From an uncultured Holophagaceae bacterium (GTDB taxonomy: Bacteria > Acidobacteriota > Holophagae > Holophagales > Holophagaceae), in contig CAIYNT010000048.1 in the NCBI GenBank assembly GCA_903927605.1, positions 1 through 26,955 of the forward strand: DNA of 26,955 bases. The letters are read 5' to 3'. This document shows, one piece after another, positions 8,573 through 17,107 of the stretch (within the stretch, counting starts at the first letter, position 1; each line of letters starts with the position of its first letter). Position numbers and translations under genes: made by a program. The notes under the pieces are model-generated. The model searched no databases. It worked only from the letters and a program-made list of their open reading frames with translations, and was not told the DNA's origin.

Positions 8573-9586
8573 TCAGAACGGCACGCCCATGCGCCGGAGT
8601 TCGGCCATGAGCAAGACCGGGGTCGTGTGGTGGAGGGTCTGGAGATGGGCTGCCTGGGCCGCATCCAGACAGGCCGAGTCGTGATGGATCAGCAGGCAGG
8701 TATCCGGGGCCAGCCCCAACTTGGCAGTTGCTGCGAGGAACAGGGCCTTGTCCGGCGATCTCGCCCCGGCTTCGCAGGAGAAGACCTCGGCAGTGAAGCT
8801 CCCCCCTGCTCGTAGCTGGGCCAGGCCACGGGTTCGCAGCCAGGGGGCGGCGTCTCCCAGCAAGGCCACGGGCTGGTGGACCTTTAGGCGACCGGCCAGT
8901 TGCAACATGGCTGGCACGGATTTGAAAGAAGCTGCGTAGGCCTGGGCCAGGTCTTCCTCCGGGATGGATTTCCCGGCCCAGGCCGTCACCTCCGTGGTGA
9001 CCTTTTCCCCGTCCCCCTGACCGGCTTCCAGGTCCCGCAGGAACCCTGGCGTTTCCTCCAGAGCGGCCTGGACTTCGGCCTCCGTTCGGCCACTGCGTTC
9101 CGAGATCAGGTTGACCAGCGGGCTCAGGTCCCGGGTGCAGACCACTCCATCCAGGCCGAACAGGATGCCCTCGATGGAGGCGGTCGGCAGCGCCCGCTTG
9201 AGGAAGGGGGCGTAGTCCTGGTCGGACTTGGTGATGTGGTCGGTGTACCAGTCTTTGACAAAGGCCAGCGTCTCCCCCACCACCTGGGGATCACTGGGAT
9301 CGAAGGTCCGGCTTAGTTCCAGCACCCGTGTCACGAAGGCTACGTGTTCCTGGCGGTGCTGGGCCAGCTTCGGGTAGCCCGCCGCCTGCATGTAGCGCTC
9401 TTCGCTGCTGAAGTGGGTCTGGGCGTAGTCGCAGAGGGCGCGGAAGATCTGCGTCACCTGCTCGGGATTGCGCTGGGCATCCATCAGATCCGTCAGTTCG
9501 TTGAGCAGGTCCAGCAGGCCGTGATGCTGCGCGTCGATTTCCCGGAAGTTGATGTTGTAGCGATCTTTCCATTGGATATGGACCAT
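8573..9586 (-). CDS. Bacteriohemerythrin fused to a degenerate HAD-like domain
   Basis: A 337-residue protein. Residues 1-132 are a bacteriohemerythrin, a four-helix bundle that binds O2 at a di-iron site. All seven expected ligands are visible: H21, H58, E62, H77, H81, H117 and D122. Residues 138-337 follow the layout of a HAD phosphatase/phosphoglucomutase-like domain with a cap, but key residues are lost: motif I reads ILFGLDGVV, with Gly144 where the nucleophilic Asp should be; motif II has Gly244 instead of Ser/Thr; the motif III Lys position is Ser277; motif IV reads HHDS instead of DDS. Bacteriohemerythrins are usually stand-alone at about 135 residues. The start has GGGAGG just upstream. 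The HAD part may be a binding or structural module rather than an enzyme; that is inference. Confidence 0.88.
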   Translation of the reverse strand: MVHIQWKDRYNINFREIDAQHHGLLDLLNELTDLMDAQRNPEQVTQIFRALCDYAQTHFSSEERYMQAAGYPKLAQHRQEHVAFVTRVLELSRTFDPSDPQVVGETLAFVKDWYTDHITKSDQDYAPFLKRALPTASIEGILFGLDGVVCTRDLSPLVNLISERSGRTEAEVQAALEETPGFLRDLEAGQGDGEKVTTEVTAWAGKSIPEEDLAQAYAASFKSVPAMLQLAGRLKVHQPVALLGDAAPWLRTRGLAQLRAGGSFTAEVFSCEAGARSPDKALFLAATAKLGLAPDTCLLIHHDSACLDAAQAAHLQTLHHTTPVLLMAELRRMGVPF

Positions 9587-9671
9587 GGCCCCTCCCTGGG
9601 GATGCCTCTCCTCTCCATCGGAGCCTGGACCAAGCTCTTCAAGTTTCGAGGTCTGGGCTTAGACTTTGGGC

Positions 9672-9983
9672 ATGCCTCCTCCTCTCAGCAAGACCCGCAT
9701 CCGGCTGGCCTGGGCCATCGCCATCACGGTGGATGCACTCCAGATCCCGGCGGACTTCGCAGGGCCCCCGGGCTGGTTCCTGGACGCCGGCCTCGACGTG
9801 ATCACCATGATCGTGATGTGGGCCATGCTGGGCTTCCACTGGGCCTTCCTGCCCTCGTTCCTGACCAAGTGGATCCCCTATCTGAACATGGCGCCCCTCT
9901 GGACCCTGGCGGTGGCCCTGGCCACCCGGGGGCGGGGCGAGACCGACCTGCCCCAGCCTCCCGACATCAAGATCGTTTCCTGA
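9672..9983 (+). CDS. Small membrane protein of unknown function
   Basis: 103 residues from ATG 9672; a TTG at 9666 is an alternative start. Hydrophobic stretches at about 10-26, 40-60 and 68-86 suggest two or three membrane helices, with a polar tail ending DIKIVS. The pattern GFHWAFLPSF between the helices is distinctive, but I do not recognise a named family. No good Shine-Dalgarno sequence lies upstream, so expression level and start are uncertain. It is divergent from the hemerythrin gene (85-base gap) and convergent with the ABC ATPase gene. Codon structure matches that of neighbouring genes, which supports it being real. Confidence 0.7.
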   Translation: MPPPLSKTRIRLAWAIAITVDALQIPADFAGPPGWFLDAGLDVITMIVMWAMLGFHWAFLPSFLTKWIPYLNMAPLWTLAVALATRGRGETDLPQPPDIKIVS

Positions 9984-10016
9984 CCCCGGCCGCGTCGATC
10001 CGCAGGGAAACCCACT

Positions 10017-10817
10017 TCAGTCCACCGCCGCGCTCCGGAACTCGTCCTGGTTGTGGCGGCTCTGCTCCTCCATCAGGAGCTGGCTCAGCTCTTTTTTCAG
10101 CGCGTTGAAGGCGGGGCTGGCCACATCGCGAGGGCGGGGCAGGTCGATGCTGAGGTCCCGTTTGATGGTGCCGGGCCGGTAGGTCATCACCACGGTGCGG
10201 TCTGCGAGGTAGAGGGCCTCCTCGATGCTGTGGGTGACGAAGAGGATGGTTTTCTTCAATTCGGTCCACAGGCGCAGCAACTCGTCTTGGAGGTTGCGGC
10301 GGGTGAGGGCGTCCAGGGCACCGAAGGGCTCGTCCATGAGCAGGATGGGCGAGTCGATGGCCAACACCCGGGCGATGGCCACGCGCTGCCGCATGCCGCC
10401 GCTCAGGTCCTTGGGGTAGCGACGACGGAAATCCTGCAGGTTGAGCAGGCCGAGCAGGCCGTCCACTTTCTCCTGGATGGCGGCCTTGGTCGCTTTCTTG
10501 ATCTGGAGGCCGAAGGCGATGTTCTGCTCCACGGTCATCCAGGGGAAGAGGGCGTACTCCTGGAAGACCATGCCGCGGTCGGGTCCCGGCTCAGTGATGA
10601 TCGTGCCGTCCACTGTGATGGTGCCGGAGCTGGGCAGGCTGAAACCGGCTACCGCATTCAACAGGGTGGACTTGCCGCAGCCCGAGGGCCCCAGCAGGCA
10701 GACGAATTCGCCCCGGTTGACCTTCAGGTCGATGGCCTTGAGGGCGTGGACATTCTGCCCCCGGCTCTGGAAGACCTTGTCCACGCCCAGGATGGAAATA
10801 TGGCTCGCGATCGTCAT
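10017..10817 (-). CDS. ABC importer ATPase, nitrate/sulfonate/taurine type
   Basis: A 266-residue cytoplasmic ATPase that powers the permease encoded next to it. Motifs seen: Walker A GPSGCGKST (residues 43-51), Q-loop MVFQEYALFPWMTV, signature LSGGMRQRVAIARVLA, Walker B ILLMDEPFGALD, and switch THSIEEA. The arrangement is that of the SsuB/TauB/NrtD family. The start at 10817 is preferred because it forms an ATGA overlap with the permease stop and has GGAGCAGGG upstream; an ATG at 10841 would add eight residues (MAPGSGAG) that are not family-like. It is the last gene of a long minus-strand run. The transported compound cannot be told from the ATPase. Confidence 0.95.
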   Translation of the reverse strand: MTIASHISILGVDKVFQSRGQNVHALKAIDLKVNRGEFVCLLGPSGCGKSTLLNAVAGFSLPSSGTITVDGTIITEPGPDRGMVFQEYALFPWMTVEQNIAFGLQIKKATKAAIQEKVDGLLGLLNLQDFRRRYPKDLSGGMRQRVAIARVLAIDSPILLMDEPFGALDALTRRNLQDELLRLWTELKKTILFVTHSIEEALYLADRTVVMTYRPGTIKRDLSIDLPRPRDVASPAFNALKKELSQLLMEEQSRHNQDEFRSAAVD

Positions 10818-11632
10818 CCCTGCTCCAGACCCCGGTGCCACCGCAGCATCCAGGAACTGAGGCGACTCATGACAGTATCGATGCCGAGGCCCAGCAGGCC
10901 GATGGTGAACATGCCCGCGATGATCTTGTCGGACCAGAGGTACTCACGGGCCTCCAGGATGCGGTAGCCCAGGCCGTTGTTCACGGCGATCATCTCAGAG
11001 ACGATCACCACGATGAAAGCTGTGCCCATGCCGATGCGGGCCCCGGTGAAGATGTAGGGCGTGGCCGCCGGGAGGATGATGCGGGTGAACTGGGTGAAGC
11101 GCGGGGCGCCCAGGTTGCGGCCCACGCGGAGGTAGATGCTGTCCACGTTTTGCACCCCCGTGACCGTGTTCATCAGCACTGGGAAGAAGGCCCCGATGGC
11201 GATGAGGAAGACCGCGGGTGGATTGCCCAGGCCGAACCAGAGGATGGACAGGGGGATGTAGGCGATGGGCGGGATGGGCCGCAGCACCTGGATGAGGGGA
11301 TTGAAGAGGCCGTAGACCAGACGGCTGTAGCCCATCACCAGCCCCAGGGGCAGGGCGAGCCCACCGCCGATGAGGAAGCCGGTGAGGACGCGGTAGAGGC
11401 TCCCGGCAGCGTCCTGGATCAGTTCACCCGACAGGCACCACTTCAGGTACGTGCCCTGGGCAGGATCGAAGGCCTCCAGGGGCCGCAGGTAGGCCCACCA
11501 CTTCACGAGCACCTGCATGGGGGAGGGCAGGATGGTGGCGTTCACCCAGCCCTTCGAGGACAGCAGCTGCCAGAAGGCGAGGGCCGCCAGGGGAACCAGG
11601 ATGCCGGAGGCGGCGCGTCGGATCCGCTTCAT
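10814..11632 (-). CDS. ABC importer permease, SsuC/TauC-like
   Basis: A 272-residue inner-membrane permease with about six predicted helices. The BPD-type core is clear: LRPIPPIAYIPLSILWFGLG, then FFPVLMNTVTGV, and the C-terminal SEMIAVNNGLGYRILEARE block characteristic of sulfonate/taurine/nitrate-type permeases. It would form the channel together with the following ATPase and take substrate from the receptor encoded just upstream. The ATG overlaps the receptor stop as ATGA (11632-11629), indicating translational coupling. A segment between the first and second helices (near EAFDPAQGTYLKW) looks somewhat longer than usual. The substrate is unknown. Confidence 0.94.
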   Translation of the reverse strand: MKRIRRAASGILVPLAALAFWQLLSSKGWVNATILPSPMQVLVKWWAYLRPLEAFDPAQGTYLKWCLSGELIQDAAGSLYRVLTGFLIGGGLALPLGLVMGYSRLVYGLFNPLIQVLRPIPPIAYIPLSILWFGLGNPPAVFLIAIGAFFPVLMNTVTGVQNVDSIYLRVGRNLGAPRFTQFTRIILPAATPYIFTGARIGMGTAFIVVIVSEMIAVNNGLGYRILEAREYLWSDKIIAGMFTIGLLGLGIDTVMSRLSSWMLRWHRGLEQG

Positions 11633-12630
11633 CCCTTCTTCGCTTTCACCGGCTTCGCGGGCTTGGGCGCGTCGGTCTTTAGCTGCTTTTTCGCCTCGGT
11701 GAGCAGGTCCAGCCGGACCCAGTCCACCGCCTTGGGTGGGTGGGCCATCTTGCCCACGCCATACTGCACCATCAGATCCGTGGTGATCTGGACGTGCTGC
11801 TGAGTGATGTCATAGCAGAAGGGCGAGTTCCCGATGGCGTCCTGGTACTCCTCGGGGGTGTACTGGCTCTTGAACAGCACCTCGCGGACGTATTTCTCCG
11901 CGAATTTGGGCTCGTCGATGAATTTTTTGGTGGCCTCGACGAAGCAGAGGAGGAAGCGCTGGGCCACGTCGCGGCGCTCCTTGTACAGCTTCTCGGTGAT
12001 GACCAGGGCCCGGATGGGCTCGCCCATGGGCGTGTCATAGGGCTTGATCACCTCCACGCCGTATTTCCGGCTGATGGCCTGGGAGCTATAGGGCTCCGAC
12101 TGGCACATGGCGTCGATGTTCCTGGCCATGAGGGCCTGGTTCAGGTCGGCGTAGGGCAGGTACAGCAGGAGCACATCCTTGCCCGGCTTGTCGGACCAGG
12201 TGAGGCCGACCTTGGCCAGCTCCGCCAGCAGGGCCAGTTCCTGGGCACCGCCCCGGGGCACGCCCACCTTCCTGCCTTTCAGCGCTTTCACGGAAGTGAT
12301 ACCGGATCCGGTGGCCGCCACGATGCGCACGCCCCCTCTCGCGAAGCCCGCCACCACGAGGATGGGGAGGCCCTGCGCCCGACCCGCGATGGCGGCGTCT
12401 AGGGCGGCGGCGCTGGCGTCGATTTCCCCGGCCACGATGGCGGGATTGATGTCAATGCCCTTGGGGAACACCTTCTCTTCGATCTTTAGGTGGTACTTTG
12501 GCCCCAACTCTTTCATGTAGGACACCGCGCCGTAGTGGGCAAACTTAAGGTTGCCCAGGCGCACCAGATCCTGGGCGGAAAGGGCCAGGGTAGACAGGAG
12601 AAACAGCGAGAGAATGGCCTTCACGCGCAT
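11629..12630 (-). CDS. ABC importer substrate-binding protein, NMT1/SsuA-like
   Basis: A 333-residue periplasmic receptor. The first about 19 residues (MRVKAILSLFLLSTLALSA) form a signal peptide with a likely cut after ALSA. The mature part has the two-lobed type II binding-protein pattern of the SsuA/TauA/THI5-NMT1 group: INPAIVAGEIDASAAALDAA, VKALKGRKVGVPRGGAQE, ALMARNIDAMCQSEPYSS. The tail is rich in Lys and Pro, which is unusual and may be a flexible end. The start has GGAG seven bases upstream. Family members bind sulfonates, taurine, nitrate, bicarbonate, thiamine precursors or aromatic acids, and nothing in this window decides among these. It heads the three-gene importer. Confidence 0.9.
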   Translation of the reverse strand: MRVKAILSLFLLSTLALSAQDLVRLGNLKFAHYGAVSYMKELGPKYHLKIEEKVFPKGIDINPAIVAGEIDASAAALDAAIAGRAQGLPILVVAGFARGGVRIVAATGSGITSVKALKGRKVGVPRGGAQELALLAELAKVGLTWSDKPGKDVLLLYLPYADLNQALMARNIDAMCQSEPYSSQAISRKYGVEVIKPYDTPMGEPIRALVITEKLYKERRDVAQRFLLCFVEATKKFIDEPKFAEKYVREVLFKSQYTPEEYQDAIGNSPFCYDITQQHVQITTDLMVQYGVGKMAHPPKAVDWVRLDLLTEAKKQLKTDAPKPAKPVKAKKG

Positions 12631-12669
12631 GGATGGACTCCGGGGGATGGGCCCATTCTACGGTCGTTT

Positions 12670-13047
12670 CTAGGCCATGGAATGCAGCCCGAAAAGGTTG
12701 CCTTCGGTGTCATAGGCCAGGCTGATGAAGCCGAACTCCCCGATGGAAAGTTTGGACCGGTGGATGTGGCCGCCCGCGGGCACCACCCGCGCCTCCTCCA
12801 CGGCGCAGTCGGCACAGTGGAAGTAGACCAGGGTGCTGTTGCCACCGGAGGGGCAGCCCGTGATCTTCACCAGGGCGCCGCCGCAGCCGTAGCCCTGCAT
12901 GTCCGACGGGAAGGCCCACATCTCCAGGTCATCAAGGGGCGCCGTGAGCTGCCGGAGCGCGGTCTGGAGGACCACCTCGTAGAAGGTGCGGGCCCGGCCT
13001 ATCTCCTGCACATAGATCTCGAACCAGCCGACGGGATTGCCCTGCAT
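12670..13047 (-). CDS. VOC (glyoxalase/bleomycin-resistance fold) protein
   Basis: 125 residues. The start MQGNPVGWFEIYVQEIGRA, the AYDTEGNLFGLHS end and the GGHI turn before the last strands are typical of the single-domain VOC group often annotated as glyoxalase-like. The start at 13047 is chosen because GGAGG lies five bases upstream; longer in-frame starts up to 13140 would add a low-complexity, non-family N-terminus. VOC proteins are metal-dependent lyases, isomerases or dioxygenases, or sequestering proteins, and some in this branch lack the metal ligands. No specific reaction is proposed. It sits 39 bases upstream of the ABC receptor on the same strand and may be cotranscribed with it. 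Confidence 0.82.
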   Translation of the reverse strand: MQGNPVGWFEIYVQEIGRARTFYEVVLQTALRQLTAPLDDLEMWAFPSDMQGYGCGGALVKITGCPSGGNSTLVYFHCADCAVEEARVVPAGGHIHRSKLSIGEFGFISLAYDTEGNLFGLHSMA

Positions 13048-13136
13048 AGAAGCCTCCGGGAAGGAGGAGGAGCTTAGCCGGGTTCCCCCGTCATGAACAG
13101 GCTGCAGGGGGCCTCCCGCCACCGACTCCGAGGCGC

Positions 13137-13733
13137 TCAACCGCCACGCTTCCGCGCCACCATCAGGTACTCCCGGCCGGCCCGGCGCGGGTGGCTCTCC
13201 TGCGCCTCGGCCAGGTGCAGTACCTCGAAGCGGGTCTCCGCCATGTGGCGCATCTCCGCCATGGGGACCGCGTGGGGGGGGCCGGGCCGTCCCTTCACAT
13301 CATGGAAGAGGGCTACCAGCCAGAGGCCCCCGGTCCGCAGGTGATGGGCGCAGGCCTCCACGTAGTCGGGACGCCGGGCGGGATCCATGGCCACGAAGCA
13401 GGTGTGGTCGAAGATGGCGTCCCAGGGGCCCAGATGCGTGGTGAACCAGTCCGCCTGGGACCAGATGACCCGGTCGCCATAGCGGTGCATGGCCCCCTGG
13501 ATGGCCAGGGGTGCGAAGTCCAGCCCTGTGACCGCGAAGCCGTGAGCCTCCAGGTCGGCGGCATCATGACCGTACCCGCAACCGGGCACCACCAGGCCAC
13601 AGCCCGGCCGCAGCCCCAGGGGCAGGGCCAGCCCCAGCAGCTCCCGCACCAGGGGCGTGGCGCCGTCCATGTCCCAGCCGGGACGATCCTGGTCCCGATA
13701 GAGTTCGTTCCAGAAATCGGGATGCTGGGTCAT
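13137..13733 (-). CDS. TPMT-family SAM-dependent methyltransferase
   Basis: 198 residues. The N-terminal FWNELYRDQDRPGWDMDGATP block is the substrate-side signature of the thiopurine methyltransferase family, followed by SAM motif I LVVPGCGYGHDAADLE and motif II GLDFAP. FDHTCFVAMDPARRPDYV matches the family's central region. Relatives methylate thiols, halides, or selenium and tellurium compounds; the substrate here is unknown. An upstream in-frame extension reaching 14282 exists but lies inside the next gene and is rejected. The ATG forms an ATGA overlap with the stop of the AlkX-type glycosylase gene (13733-13730), so the two are translationally coupled. Confidence 0.9.
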   Translation of the reverse strand: MTQHPDFWNELYRDQDRPGWDMDGATPLVRELLGLALPLGLRPGCGLVVPGCGYGHDAADLEAHGFAVTGLDFAPLAIQGAMHRYGDRVIWSQADWFTTHLGPWDAIFDHTCFVAMDPARRPDYVEACAHHLRTGGLWLVALFHDVKGRPGPPHAVPMAEMRHMAETRFEVLHLAEAQESHPRRAGREYLMVARKRGG

Positions 13734-14923
13734 GGCATCTGCACCTCGTTGGCCCCCACGAAGGCCGCCAGCCGCTCCAGGGCTTCTTCCAGTCCGCGTC
13801 TCCGGGCCTTCGTCTCCTGGATGCCCTGTTCCCACCAGAGGCCCTTGACCTCCAGCAGGCCGCGGTCGCGATGGAGCTTGGGATCGAGCCGACCCACCAG
13901 GCGGTCGCCTTCGAGGATGGGCATGACGAAGTAGCCGTACTGGCGCTTGGGCTCGGGGACGAAGGCCTCGAAGCGGTAGTCGAAACCGAAGCGGCGCAGG
14001 GCCCGGGTGCGGTCGCGAAGGATTGGGTCGAAGGGACAGAGAAGCCGGGTGCGTTCCGATGGCTCCGGCAACCGGGCCAGCCGGGCCGGCCAGTCCGCCA
14101 GGGCGAAGGCAGGGCGGAGTTCTCCGTCGGCGCCCTCGACGTTCACTGGGACGATGCGCCCCGCCGTTTCCGCGCCGATGCACCAGGCCTTGGCCTCGGA
14201 GGCCTCGATGGTGTCCCAGAAATCGGCCAGTTCCTTCGGCGTGAAGACCCAGAGCCGCTCGGCCGCGGTGCTGCAGGCCCACTCCAGGTGCTCATCTGGG
14301 CCGGGACAGGGCAGGGCGTGATGATCCGGCAGCACCCGCTCCGTGAGGTCATAGACCTTCTGGAAGGCCTCGCGGCGGGGGATCATGAGTTCCCCGCTGC
14401 GCCAGAGGAAATCCAGGGCCGCCTTCTGCGGCTTCCAGCCCCACCAGGGACCGCGCTTCTCGGGATGTTCGAAATCCGAGGACTTAAGCGGACCTTCACG
14501 CTTGATGCGGGTCTTCACATCCCGGACCACCTGCGCACCATCGGTGCCCCGGAAGTGGTATTGCCACCAGGCATGGGCCTGGATGCGCGCCCGGTCCCGC
14601 TCGAAGCGGGGCTTCCAGTGGTGGAAGAAGGCCGTGGGAATGGCCGAGGCATCGTGGGTGAAACCCTCGAAGTGGCTCCGCTTGCCCTCCAGCAGCTTCT
14701 TCAGCTGTTCCGGCCGGTAGCCATCCAGCCGGCTGAACAGCGTCAAGTCGTGGGCCCGCGCCAGCACATTGATGGTGTCCACCTGCACGAAGCCTAGCCG
14801 ATGGATGAGGCCCTGCAGCGAAGCCGTGGTCGCTCGCCGTGCCGGATCCTCCAGCAGGCCCTGGCCCCCCAGGAAGAGACGCTGGGCGGCGGAGGATGTG
14901 ATCGTCGGATAAGGATTAGCCAC
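13730..14923 (-). CDS. DNA glycosylase of the AlkX/YcaQ (HTH_42) family
   Basis: 397 residues. The winged-helix HTH_42 fold is indicated by QRLFLGGQGLL, then RLGFVQVDTINVLARAHDL, and by the C-terminal LLCPFDPILRDRTRALRRFG and VGRLDPKLHRDRG. The catalytic motif reads Q47-V-D49, the QxD form of E. coli YcaQ/AlkX, which unhooks DNA interstrand crosslinks and removes bulky N7-alkylpurines; the AlkZ branch has QxQ. The start is GTG 14923, because the family alignment begins near residue 8 and no better start exists. That GTG lies inside one arm of an imperfect inverted repeat (14919-14974), and no strong ribosome-binding site is seen, so the exact start is uncertain. It is followed by an overlapping methyltransferase gene. 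Confidence 0.88.
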   Translation of the reverse strand: MANPYPTITSSAAQRLFLGGQGLLEDPARRATTASLQGLIHRLGFVQVDTINVLARAHDLTLFSRLDGYRPEQLKKLLEGKRSHFEGFTHDASAIPTAFFHHWKPRFERDRARIQAHAWWQYHFRGTDGAQVVRDVKTRIKREGPLKSSDFEHPEKRGPWWGWKPQKAALDFLWRSGELMIPRREAFQKVYDLTERVLPDHHALPCPGPDEHLEWACSTAAERLWVFTPKELADFWDTIEASEAKAWCIGAETAGRIVPVNVEGADGELRPAFALADWPARLARLPEPSERTRLLCPFDPILRDRTRALRRFGFDYRFEAFVPEPKRQYGYFVMPILEGDRLVGRLDPKLHRDRGLLEVKGLWWEQGIQETKARRRGLEEALERLAAFVGANEVQMP

Positions 14924-14974
14924 GGGTGAATCCGGATCAATCAGTATCAGCGTTCATCCGTGTTCATCCGTGGC
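14919..14974. repeat. Imperfect palindromic intergenic element with tandem 10-mers
   Basis: The left arm (14919-14940) and right arm (14953-14974) match as an inverted repeat at 18 of 22 positions by hand count, with a 12-base loop. The right arm contains two perfect tandem copies of TTCATCCGTG (14953-14962 and 14963-14972). The motif CCACGGATGAACACGGATGAA in this orientation resembles a dispersed intergenic repeat that I recall from several unrelated bacterial genomes. The element fills the 57-base gap between the FadH and AlkX genes and extends into the AlkX start codon. Function is unknown. Confidence 0.7.
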
Positions 14975-14980
14975 AAATCT

Positions 14981-17017
<2,037 letters not shown>

Positions 17018-17107
17018 TCAGTGTAGGGCAGAGCCCAGCCTACCCGGAGCCAGGAAGGGGAGGTCTACTCGGTCTTCTTCACCACCAGGGTCATGCGAGT
17101 GACAAGG

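Noticed and set aside
13734..14282. N-terminal extension of the TPMT methyltransferase in the same frame.
   Set aside because: It overlaps the AlkX gene in another frame, is Arg/Pro/Gly-rich, and the ATG at 13733 fits both the family start and the ATGA overlap.
17071..17107. A short minus-strand frame after the M14 stop encoding TRMTLVVKKTE, reached by a one-base shift at the end of the gene.
   Set aside because: Only about a dozen residues; it could be the remnant of an original C-terminus, but there is no independent support for a frameshift.
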